Source: an uncultured Methanomassiliicoccales archaeon (lineage in GTDB: Archaea > Thermoplasmatota > Thermoplasmata > SG8-5). From it: 15,516 nt of DNA. The notes under the pieces are model-generated. The model was not told the DNA's origin. It searched no databases and saw only the letters and a list, made by a program, of their open reading frames with translations. The translations under genes and the position numbers were made by a program. Every line of letters begins with the position of its first letter. Within the stretch, counting starts at the first letter, position 1. The stretch covers positions 1-15,516 of the forward strand of contig CALKWP010000024.1 in NCBI GenBank assembly GCA_938004075.1. The letters run 5' to 3'. Below, piece after piece: positions 7,847 to 15,516 of this stretch.

Positions 7847-8395
7847 TTGCTGTACGTCAAGATACCAAAAGAGAGAGTGGGAGTGCTTGTGGGCCCGGAC
7901 GGCGAGGTGAAGCGCCAGATAGAGAGAGCCTGCATGGTTAAGCTGAAGATTGACTCCGACGCCGGCGATGTCACGGTGATTCCCACAGAGGAAGGCTCGA
8001 AACAGGGAATGGTCGGCCTCAATGCAAGGGACATCGTGAAGGCAATAGCCAGGGGATTCTCCCCGGAGCGGGCGATGAGGCTTGTCTCAGAGGACATGTA
8101 CCTCGAGATAATCGATATCCGCGACTACGCGGGAAAAGATAGGAAGCACATTGCCAGGGTCCGGGCAAGGCTCATCGGCACGGATGGAAAGACCCGCAGC
8201 ACAATAGAGGAGTTCTCCGGCGCAGAACTGGAAATTTACGGCAACACAGTCAGCATAATTGCGGACCTGCTGTCAATGGATGCCGCCAAAAGGGCCGTGG
8301 AGATGCTGCTGGAAGGAAGCGAGCATTCCGTGGTTTACCGTTTCCTGGAGAACAAGAGAAAATACCTCATATACAGAGAGATGGCCATGGAGTAG
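7847..8395 (+). CDS. KH-domain RNA-binding protein, Pno1/Dim2-like (16S rRNA maturation)
   Basis: 182 residues beginning with TTG 7847, immediately after the RIO1 stop. The start gives MLYVKIPKERVGVLVG, the typical N-terminus of archaeal Pno1/Dim2-like proteins. It has two KH domains with GxxG loops: GPDG at 16-19 and GTDG at 111-114 (the second followed by KTRSTIEEFSGAELEIYG). Eukaryotic Pno1/Dim2 binds the 3' end of pre-18S rRNA and works with Nob1 and RIO kinases; pairing with RIO1 in one transcript supports the equivalent 16S role here. The gene is complete and ends 69 nt from the convergent minus-strand operon, with no obvious terminator hairpin in that gap. Confidence 0.92.
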   Translation: MLYVKIPKERVGVLVGPDGEVKRQIERACMVKLKIDSDAGDVTVIPTEEGSKQGMVGLNARDIVKAIARGFSPERAMRLVSEDMYLEIIDIRDYAGKDRKHIARVRARLIGTDGKTRSTIEEFSGAELEIYGNTVSIIADLLSMDAAKRAVEMLLEGSEHSVVYRFLENKRKYLIYREMAME

Positions 8396-8464
8396 TTCCC
8401 GTGAGATTTGATGCATTTTGGCAGTGAAACATTTCATAACTTCGCATGCGATAATCGGGTCGCA

Positions 8465-8785
8465 TCATCCATACATGCCGCCCGAATTGTCATCAGGCGT
8501 CTTGTACTGCTTCCTCTTCTCCAGCTTCTCCCTGACTTTCTTCAATTGCTCGGTTTCCTTCCCTTTGAATGAGAAATTCCCGCTGGCCAGCGTGACGTAA
8601 TTCACGTCCGGCAACGGCTTGAGGCGAACCAGGCTTTTCTTTGCCAGCACCTTGATGGATTCATCAACCTTCCTCTGGGAAGTTGCCAGGTAATCGGCGA
8701 TCTCCTTGTCGGTTATAGGATACACTTCCAGAAGCAGAAGCAGGATTTTCGCTTCCAGGGTGGATGTGTCGAAGATGTGTGGCAT
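8465..8785 (-). CDS. Small winged-helix DNA-binding protein
   Basis: 106 residues. Residues 10-56 form a helix-turn-helix of the winged type (LEAKILLLLLEVYPITDKEIADYLATSQRKVDESIKVLAKKSLV), followed by a short beta part and a charged helix (76-93, likely coiled coil). The tail is polar and ends GGMYG. I do not recognise a named family; it is best described as a small archaeal wHTH regulator or adaptor. It starts 3 nt after the stop of the upstream gene, so it is the third gene of a minus-strand operon. The GGMYG tail resembles the GTMFG tail of its neighbour. Confidence 0.78.
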   Translation of the reverse strand: MPHIFDTSTLEAKILLLLLEVYPITDKEIADYLATSQRKVDESIKVLAKKSLVRLKPLPDVNYVTLASGNFSFKGKETEQLKKVREKLEKRKQYKTPDDNSGGMYG

Positions 8786-8788
8786 AGC

Positions 8789-9073
8789 TCAGCCAAACAT
8801 CGTTCCCGCGTCCGGAGCCTTCTTGTCTTCCTTGTCCACAGCTTCAATAATATCCAGAGAGACGATCGCGTGCGTCGGTATGACCCGAATCTTGCCTACC
8901 TTGTCCTCATGCGTGCTGTCCAGCTCGATGCACATTCCTTCGTCATGGCCTATGGCCGTGTAGCCGATGAACTTCCCGCTAGTGACAAGCGGTTTGTCCC
9001 TTGCTTCCAACGACTTAATCCTGTATTTCGAACCTATGCTCAGAACCACTGCGTTTTTTTCCTTGCCGGACAT
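8789..9073 (-). CDS. Small beta-rich conserved archaeal protein, function unknown
   Basis: 94 residues from ATG 9073. The frame is open further up (to 9193), but the 40 extra residues would lie inside the preceding gene, and a strong AGGTGAT ribosome-binding site precedes ATG 9073. The sequence alternates hydrophobic and polar residues (NAVVLSIGSKYRIKSL, GKFIGYTAIG, GMCIELD, GKIRVIPTHAIVSLDIIEA), suggesting a small beta barrel. The pattern ending in 'IPTHAIVSLDI' recalls Sm-like or SH3-like folds, but that is only impression. No function can be assigned. It lies between two winged-helix genes, with 4 nt to the upstream gene and 3 nt to the downstream one, so it probably works with them. Confidence 0.72.
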   Translation of the reverse strand: MSGKEKNAVVLSIGSKYRIKSLEARDKPLVTSGKFIGYTAIGHDEGMCIELDSTHEDKVGKIRVIPTHAIVSLDIIEAVDKEDKKAPDAGTMFG

Positions 9074-9077
9074 GATA

Positions 9078-9533
9078 TCACCTCTTCTTCTCCTCAGCCA
9101 ATTGCTGAATGTGATCGACCGATTTCCGATAATTCGCCATTGACACGTTGACGTTCTCCTCCACGAAGTGCCATGCGTCGCGCAGGTTGCCATACCTCAG
9201 CCGATAACCGCGCTTCGACTTCCCTTCCTCGTCCTTGAAAACCGATTCCTCGATTATGGACATCGCCCTCAGTGAGCTGATGTACTTGCCAATGGTGGGC
9301 TGGGTGGTGTCCATCTCATGCGCCAGCTCCTTCACCTGCCAGACCTTGTCCCGCCTCTTCAGGAAGCAATCCACGAAAAGCCGGAAAGCAATGCTGTCGC
9401 GCACATTGGAGCCGCTGGTCCTGGGTCCGAAATAGCCGATATGGGTGAGGAAGATCTCGCATGCTTCTTCGAGGTCCTCAACGGCGGTGAGAGGGGTATG
9501 CTTGCGCAGGGTTATCTCAAAGTCCAGGTCCAT
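9078..9533 (-). CDS. Winged-helix transcriptional regulator
   Basis: 151 residues. The helix-turn-helix lies at about 65-95 (WQVKELAHEMDTTQPTIGKYISSLRAMSIIEE), with a basic wing at 98-113 (FKDEEGKSKRGYRLRYG). The N-terminal part (LRKHTPLTAVEDLEEACEIFLTHIGYFGPRTSG) and the C-terminal helix with a charged end (DHIQQLAEEKKR) look like dimer or partner regions. It is a predicted DNA-binding regulator of the type common in methanogens and Thermoplasmata; the target is unknown. It is the first gene of a three-gene operon. Its TGA sits inside the next gene's ribosome-binding site, which implies coupling. A perfect 11-bp inverted repeat (9531-9541 and 9592-9602) brackets its promoter region and its own start codon, so self-regulation is plausible. 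Confidence 0.82.
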   Translation of the reverse strand: MDLDFEITLRKHTPLTAVEDLEEACEIFLTHIGYFGPRTSGSNVRDSIAFRLFVDCFLKRRDKVWQVKELAHEMDTTQPTIGKYISSLRAMSIIEESVFKDEEGKSKRGYRLRYGNLRDAWHFVEENVNVSMANYRKSVDHIQQLAEEKKR

Positions 9534-9602
9534 GCGCCCCTGAATGAGATATCCTGTATTAAGGATTATGCTTTAAACGATTAATTTGTAAAGGGGCGCA
9601 TG
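9531..9602. promoter_or_regulatory. Promoter region bracketed by a perfect 11-bp inverted repeat
   Basis: CATGCGCCCCT at 9531-9541 and AGGGGCGCATG at 9592-9602 are exact inverted copies. Between them is AT-rich DNA with several TATA-like runs, including TTAATA (minus strand) about 24-29 nt before the ATG at 9533. On each side the repeat makes a GGGG ribosome-binding-like run directly followed by ATG. It could be an operator for the regulator encoded at 9078-9533, or a repeat whose similarity comes from two start sites. Confidence 0.4.
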
Positions 9603-10249
9603 GGCAAACAATCGCAGCCTGCCCCTGGTGTGAGCCAGGGGTTCCATTTGGCCAGCTTATGAGTGCGCTTGACCCAGCATTCTGAGACAATCTGCAACTC
9701 CATTCTGCCAATCCTCGGCCATAAGGCCGGGGTAGCAGGTACTCACCCCACCAGTGCGTGTGGGGCGAAACCCATTACGCGGATCTTGCATGGGAACTTT
9801 TCTCTCTATCTTTTATTTGAAATATGCAATGCGAAGGACGAAAGAATAGCAGCCATGCAAGAGGTTTCAGATTGGGGGCCACTGTTAGCATTGGGTAAGG
9901 CCCCACACCCGGCCCTTACAGGCGGGGTTCCCACTGATGCTCTGCAATTGGCAGTATCACACCATCGAATTTTCAAAATTCGATGCATTACCCTGCCGAA
10001 TTTGCAATTCGGCTGTGACGCGATGAAAATCATCGCTTACCCCGCCCTCCAGCTAATAATATGGAACTGGCCTGCGCCAGTCACGCGACGAATAGCCAAA
10101 ATATTTTTTTAGGGGCTATTCGCCTCGCTCGCATCGATGTCAACAGATTGAAGCGGAGCTACGATGCTCGTTCAGACGGGGCATGGTGGGGATGAATGGG
10201 TGCCGGAGCAATGCGTCGGGGGGTAGGATTGGAAACAATTGCGTCTCTC
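9603..10249. ncRNA. Non-coding stretch with many perfect hairpins; candidate structured RNA
   Basis: About 650 bp without a convincing gene. Perfect inverted repeats occur throughout: 9622-9628/9635-9641 (7 bp), 9713-9720/9725-9732 (8 bp with a T:G pair), 9746-9751/9760-9765 (6 bp), 9784-9793/9853-9862 (10 bp), 9875-9880/9899-9904 (6 bp), 9963-9972/9976-9985 (10 bp), 9995-10002/10006-10013 (8 bp), 10020-10026/10030-10036 (7 bp), 10066-10071/10076-10081 (6 bp) and 10089-10097/10114-10122 (9 bp). An 8-bp outer stem, 9921-9928/10039-10046, encloses several of these. This nested order fits a folded RNA. The strand is not decided. I recognise no RNase P, SRP or tRNA signature. It may instead be a relic of a mobile element. 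Confidence 0.45.
9921..10046 (-). ncRNA. Compact multi-branched RNA core
   Basis: The best-defined part of the non-coding stretch. An 8-bp perfect outer stem (9921-9928 with 10039-10046) closes a junction. Inside are a 5-bp stem (9957-9961 with 10014-10018), which itself encloses two 3-nt-loop hairpins (9963-9985 and 9995-10013), a third 3-nt-loop hairpin (10020-10036) and a CTGC/GCAG hairpin (9942-9954). Minus strand is preferred only because its 3' side reads GTGGGAACCCCGCC, which resembles the 3' end of omega RNAs from IS200/IS605 (TnpB) elements. No tnpB gene remains nearby, so this is a tentative assignment. Confidence 0.4.
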
Positions 10250-13200
10250 TCATCCTTCCGTCTTCGCGGCCCTAGCCTTCCTTCTCTTCCTGAACACCAG
10301 GACAGAGAGGCCGAAAGGAATGAATACTGCGATGAGCATGGCTGAGAACTCGGGTATCGGGACTATGACGGAGAGCACCTGGGCCCAGCCGGTGTCTGCC
10401 TCCGCGCCGTCATCCCTGTGCGGAGCCCCTACGAGAACGTCCAGATGGTTGTCATTATCAAGGTCCCCTGCATATCCCACGGACCAGCCGAAATGCGCGC
10501 CTGCGGTTCCGTTCTTGATGTAATCGCAATCAGCCGCGGCGATGTTAGCTGGCATCGTGGCGGAGCCGTTGAAGATGTAGATGGCGCCTGCATCGGTGCC
10601 GCCGTTGTCGTTGTATGGAGCTCCGATGATTATGTCGTCATAGCCGTCGCCGCCAAGGTCGCCGGCGGCGTGGACGGAGTAGCCGAAGCGGTCACCAGGG
10701 GACTGGCCGGTGAGTAGTAAAGTCACCTTAACGCATTGTATTATAAATTTTACATCATAGAATATAGAGGCATATGATCCTGAAGAGGTTAATGTCAACT
10801 TGAATTTGAACTGATCACCATATGCTTCAGTTGGGAATGTGTACGCGACACCATTCGATATTGCACTTGCATTCCAATTCGTGCCATCCCGGGAAATAGC
10901 AAGCCATGCATTGGAACCATCCGCAATAGTCGAGTTCCAAGAGGGGGTAATACTCAATATGTTTCCAGGAGAATAGGTTCCAGATGTAAATGTGGAAGTT
11001 GTCGCTGAAGGAGCCCATATTGTAACTTCATCAATGTAAACCGTGACGACTGCTGGGCGCCCATCAGGCGCATTTCCGGTGTCCATCCAGAAATTTCCTA
11101 CGGAGTAGGAAGCCGAAGTATATGGTACATTGTCTGCCACTTTAGCTAATTGACCCGCAGAATTATTGATATAAAGATCATAGGTGTGAGTTGTGTCGCT
11201 ATAATCTACGCGAACCCAATACCAAGTATTGGCCACATGTGGGATACCATTTGTCCATGTGCTTGTAGATGTGTATTGAATGTATCCATTATCGGTACAG
11301 ACTGCAAATACACGAACATACCCATTTGTAGGCTGTCCAACATATACGAGAGCTGTTGCAGCAAAACCATCCCCACTTGATCTGAAATGGAAATCTATCA
11401 TCCCTGTAGTCGGTGTCGAGGCGGCATCGTTTTCCTGCATTTGTTGGAAATCATTTGTTCCATCTCCGTCGCTGTCGGTGTCTTCCAATTTCGCCGAATT
11501 CCCGTATATACCAGTATCTGAACTGCTGACAATTCCTGCGGAAACGGTGTTCCAACTCCAAGAAGATGTTGTGGAAGAGGTGAAACTTTCATAAAACGAC
11601 TTGGTTGCCGTTTGATTGACATGCCCATTTTCAACGGTGTTAGATGGCATGACAAAACAGTTGGATTTAATTGGTGTGCCTGCGTTAAATTGTGTGTCCG
11701 TGGTGTTCAATGCTGAGACTGTACCTCCCATATCTCCTCCTTTGTACAGATATGCCATGCCACGGTTGGTATCGGCACTAGGTGCACCAATCAGCGGGTT
11801 GCCTCTGCCATTACCGAAAACATCACCGGCGTTGCTGACACTCCAACCGTAATTCGTGCCAGTGGTGCCGCGTAATGTGGTTACTGGAACGCATCTAATG
11901 AACATATGGTCGATGCAGAGCACATCCTTGGCTGTGTTTCCCGACGTTCTGTCAGTATCGACCGCGCCTATGTAAATCAAGCCCTTTCTCTCTGAAAATG
12001 TCGCATCAGTGAATGTTTGATATGTGTTTGGGTCGCCCGATGTAGAAAGGGTAATCGACCCCATCATTGAAACCCAGTCCCCTGTGCCGACCGTGCCTAT
12101 CCCTGTTAGCGAATAATACAGGTTAATGACATCGTTATCAGCCGCATCGGTCCGGTTCGCTTCGATGTAGAATGTGTTTGCATAATTATCCGGCAGAGAG
12201 AATGCCCATTTTTGCTCCAGCTTACTTGTTGCAGGTAGAGGACAGCTGGGGGCGATCATGAATGATTCATACCGATAATTCAATGCCGTGATCGTATGTT
12301 CCTTTTGCCATGTGAAAGCACTACCATCCCAGGTCCATGTGTTGATATCTACGCCAACTCGACTTACAGCAGATATAAATATAAGTCCAGCAGCATCTCT
12401 TCGTAGCTGCATTAATCCAATATCGTCACTTGCTGCATCATCCCAAGGTGTCGCTGTGGACCAACTGGTGCCATCGAAATGCTTCCAGTTGAATGTGACA
12501 GACCCCGCCGCATAGGTTAAGAGAATGTGGTTGGTATGTCCTGATATTGTTTCGAATACCGCATCCACGCACCTCGCATCAACCGCTTCAGCTCCAGTGG
12601 TATGGGCGGCTGCATCGACTGTCCATGCAGAGCCGGTCCATCTTGCGGTGTTGATTGTCGAACCGGCATCAAGCACAGTTAGTACCAATTGGTTACTGCT
12701 CGTTGCAGGGTTCTCGTGGATAGTAATCCAATTCGAGACTCCGTTTTGATTTGTAATAGTAATTAAAGTATTAGCTGCTTCCCAGGATGTGCCCAACCAT
12801 CTTATATAGTACAGGCTGTCCGCAGTTTGCCCCCAAGCAAACATAGCATAACCCGATGTATGCTCATACTCAACATCATGACATTGATATGTGGCTGTCG
12901 ACAAGGTTTGTGTTAATAATTGCTGGTTTCCGCATGCGCTACCGTCCCAAATGACTCCTTGCGCATCACTTGCATCGTCGCTGACGAGAACTGCTATCTC
13001 ATTGCTTAATGGATTCGATGCAGCCTCAATCCATCTTAGATTGCCAGATATGATTGTGATGTCGTAAGTGCTCTCGCTGCTCCATGATGAACCGTCCCAG
13101 ACACGGTAAGCGAAGTTATTGCCTCCGCTGCTGTAGAATATCAGAGCGTCTCCTGAAAAAGTCTCGAAAGCGATGTCGAATGGCCTAAATGCACGTGTCG

Positions 13201-15456
13201 AAGCGGTATTCGCAGTTACCTGCAACGCGGTCCCCCAGGTGTTTGTATCGCCGTTCCAAACATTCACATATATCGATTCCGGTGCTATTCCATCGCCACA
13301 TATTGAACCAGTGACAATTTCATTTCTTGCGGGATTGGAGTAAGCAACAGTATATGATATCGCCGCCGCAAATGTCCCGTCGGTTGTGTCTGTGCCCCAT
13401 GCAGTACCGCCCCATATTGAATATGACGGACTGGTGGCAGCCGATGAAGCGCCGTAAACAAACAATGTATCAGTGTTTCCTCCGGTGCCTGCAACTTCCT
13501 CGATTATCTCATATCCATTATTGGAGGTAGTAGTACTCGTATATCCGTCGGTGCTCGGCGTCACTGTTCCGAAGATTTTTGTCTCACTAGCGGCATTCTG
13601 AACAGTCGGTTTGTAGAATACATGGCTCAGGTCAGAAGCCGGTTCGCCCACAATGGCTTCAGTCCCTCCCGTGCCATCAACGTTTCCCGCGCCCGAGACA
13701 GAATGTCCAAAATGACCGGCAGAGTTCTTCCCCCGGATGATGACCTCCGCGCTCCCCGCGCCCGTTGGGATGCTCCCATCCCCGTAGAAAATGTAGGCCC
13801 TGCCTTTGCCCGAATCCGCGTTGTAGGCGCCTACTATCACATCCGCATTTCCCGCGTTGTCATAATTCCCCGCCCCTGACACGCTCGCCCCGAACTTATC
13901 CCCGCTGGATTCACCAGCAATAATCACGTCCGCGTTCGCCGTGGTGTACGTGGCGGACCATGTCGTCCGCCCGTAGAATATGTACGCGTATCCGGCGCCG
14001 TTATCCGGCTCACCGATTATGATGTCGCCAATTGCTGGCGTGCCGCCGTTGACATCGCCAGCATCGCTCACCGACCATCCGAAATGGCCATTGGTGGCAG
14101 CCCCGCTTATTGTCACGTTGGCAGTTGCGGCGTTCATGACCTTGCTGTTGGCGATGTTGAATCCCTTGTATCCGAAGAATATGTAAGCTGCTCCCGCGCC
14201 GCTGTTGGCATATGGTGCTCCGACAATCACGTCGTCCACGCCGTCGTTGTTCACATCGCCGGCGTAGGAGACGTTCCATCCGAATTTATCGTTGGCTGCA
14301 TTTCCATATCCCGAGACTATCTCGGTCATCGTGACCATATCACCGGCCATCGTTTCCTCGCCCGGGTTGGACCTTGTCCCTGCCGCTTCCACCGGGATGT
14401 GGTCATACCCGACCTCATCGCATTTCTCGTTCCAGGCCTCAACCTCGAAGTAGGCTGTGGCATTGGCGTCCAGGGTTGCGGCAACATATGCCTCCAACTC
14501 GGTGGAGTCCTTCATGTAAATTGGATTGTTGACCAAGGTCCAGGACCATTGGCCTGGCGTTGAGCCGGAGAATATGTTGTATGTTGCGGAATTAACCTGC
14601 CCGGCCCTTCCCTTGAATTCCAGCATCCGGTCGGCACCCATTCCCCCGACCTGGTAGCCGGTTGATGTGTCCGCGTCGGTGTCAAGGTAGATTCTGGCGA
14701 TGTCCTGGCCGGTGACTGCCGGTTTCACCGGTGTTTCGACCGGACCGATGTAAATCCTGACGCCGTTCCATTCCAGCCATTGGTCGCTGCCTGCGGGGTA
14801 ATCGGCGATGCCGTCGCCGTCAACGTCGGGCTGGCCGCCCACAGTGCTCTGGGCATCCGGTGCCCCGTCGTTATTGAAATCGAGTTCCTGGCCGGGCTGC
14901 TCCTGGTGGTCGGGTATGCCGTCCCTGTCAGTATCCACCGGAGCGGGCGGGGGTGCCGGCCCGGGGGATCTTGAGCTCTTCACGGGGACTGCGCAACCAT
15001 CCAACAGCTTGCCGGCGGTTGAAAGGTGGAGATGCACGCCGTTGCCGTCGAATATCGCGCCGTAACTGCGAATGTCAACGCTTTTGACGGTCACAAGCGT
15101 CGGGTTGGCAGGGGAAATGCTCTCTCTGGTCGCCCAGTCGAGGAAGGCGCCATCAACCGCCATATGTGCCGGTATGCTCCCGATGTACCCGCGCTCGTTG
15201 GTCATTGGAATCGTGTCAATGGAAACTATGCCGGTATGGAGAGATACGTCGTTGCGTGCCAGCACCGAGACGCCCAGCGTCCTGCCGTTCACTGCGATGG
15301 TGGAGATGTCCGCCTGGACGGTGAGATTCAGCCAGGTGTTCTGAAGAATCGCCCGCCCAACTGTGAAGGTCATGCGGGACGACGGGCTCGCAACGGCAAC
15401 CGACTGGCCAGCGCTATCGAGCAATCTAATGGATGCGAGATCGGTCGCAGCCGCGG
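10250..15456 (-). CDS. Giant surface protein: calcium repeats, seven FG-GAP blades with two large insertions, PEF-like anchor (5' truncated)
   Basis: 1,735 genomic residues; the N-terminus and any signal peptide are lost at the contig end. The reading frame continues into the adapter, giving a false start (MLFVTGVQACALPI). Residues below count from that false start. Positions 188-235: three DxDxDGxxD calcium loops (DTDRDGIPD, DFNNDGAPD, DVDGDGIAD). 260-370: a beta domain (IARIYLDTDADTSTGYQ...GADRMLEF). FG-GAP blades 1-4: 395-630 (first KFGWNVSYAGDVNNDGVDDVIVGAP). Insert 1: about 631-1204, with WDGSxW-like propeller repeats and then a jelly-roll-like part ending CIDHMFIRC. Blade 5: 1206-1255. 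Insert 2: 1256-1588, a LamG/ConA-like region. Blades 6-7: 1592-1711. The C-terminus has IPEFSAMLIAVFIPFGLSVLVF then RKRRKAR, a membrane or sorting anchor. Adhesion or matrix binding is inferred. Confidence 0.9.
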
Positions 15457-15516
15457 AGATCGGAAGAGCACAAGCCTGAACTCCAGTCACGAATAACAAT
15501 CTCGTATGCCGTCTTT
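15457..15516 (-). other. Illumina TruSeq index adapter (library artefact)
   Basis: 15457-15490 reads as the reverse TruSeq index adapter with two mismatches. An 8-base index follows (15491-15498, gaataaca) and then the P7 arm (15499-15516, one mismatch). The index is the reverse complement of the left-end index apart from two bases, so both ends carry the same library barcode read with errors. It is non-genomic. It creates the false N-terminus of the large minus-strand protein. Confidence 0.98.

Noticed and set aside
9074..9193. 40-residue N-terminal extension of the small beta-rich protein
   Set aside because: It lies inside the upstream regulator gene, and ATG 9073 has a strong AGGTGAT site.
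9600..9662. 20-codon plus-strand ORF starting at the right arm of the inverted repeat
   Set aside because: Very short, codes through a perfect hairpin, and has no recognisable product; the start arises from the inverted repeat.
9663..10112. 149-codon plus-strand open frame across the hairpin region
   Set aside because: It runs through nested perfect palindromes, its composition is erratic and no protein family is recognisable; the pairing explains the sequence better.
9600..10130. CRISPR array
   Set aside because: The region is full of inverted repeats, but no regularly spaced direct repeats were found.
9603..10249. RNase P RNA, SRP RNA or tRNA in the hairpin-rich region
   Set aside because: The RNase P core (GAGGAAAGUCC, ACAGAAA) and the SRP helix 8 motif (GGAAG...GCAG) are missing on both strands, and no T-loop (GGTTCRANYCC) was found.

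Overview
The window reads as a contig from an archaeon, most likely a euryarchaeote of the Thermoplasmata type. The evidence is a translation factor aIF1A, RIO1 kinase and KH-domain protein gene cluster, archaeal TATA boxes, a class II (B12-dependent) ribonucleotide reductase, small winged-helix regulators, and large secreted proteins with NosD-like, FG-GAP and PEF-type C-terminal modules. The lineage is inferred from protein style; there is no rRNA in the window.

Both ends of the contig are not genomic. Positions 1-46 and 15457-15516 are Illumina TruSeq index-adapter sequence, facing outward from the insert. Only about 47-15456 is organism DNA, and the genes at both ends are cut by the contig edge.

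Layout from left to right: (1) the C-terminal third of an oligoendopeptidase F (+), with a one-base frameshift near 229; (2) on the minus strand, nrdJ (class II RNR) followed by a DUF89 metal-dependent phosphatase; (3) an intergenic region of about 385 bp with divergent promoters and a possible small leader ORF overlapping nrdJ; (4) on the plus strand, a secreted papain-type peptidase fused to a NosD-like beta-helix and a duplicated C-terminal module; (5) a tight plus-strand cluster aIF1A - RIO1 - KH protein (translation initiation and 16S rRNA maturation); (6) a minus-strand three-gene operon: a winged-helix regulator, a small beta-rich protein and a small winged-helix protein; (7) a roughly 700-bp non-coding stretch (9534-10249) unusually dense in perfect inverted repeats, which looks like a structured RNA or a mobile-element relic; (8) a 1,735-residue, 5'-truncated surface protein on the minus strand, with calcium-binding repeats, seven FG-GAP blades interrupted by two large inserted modules, and a C-terminal PEF-like anchor.

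The best candidates for new biology are the structured intergenic region and the integrin-like propeller of the giant surface protein, whose inserted modules are clearly more AT-rich than the blades around them.
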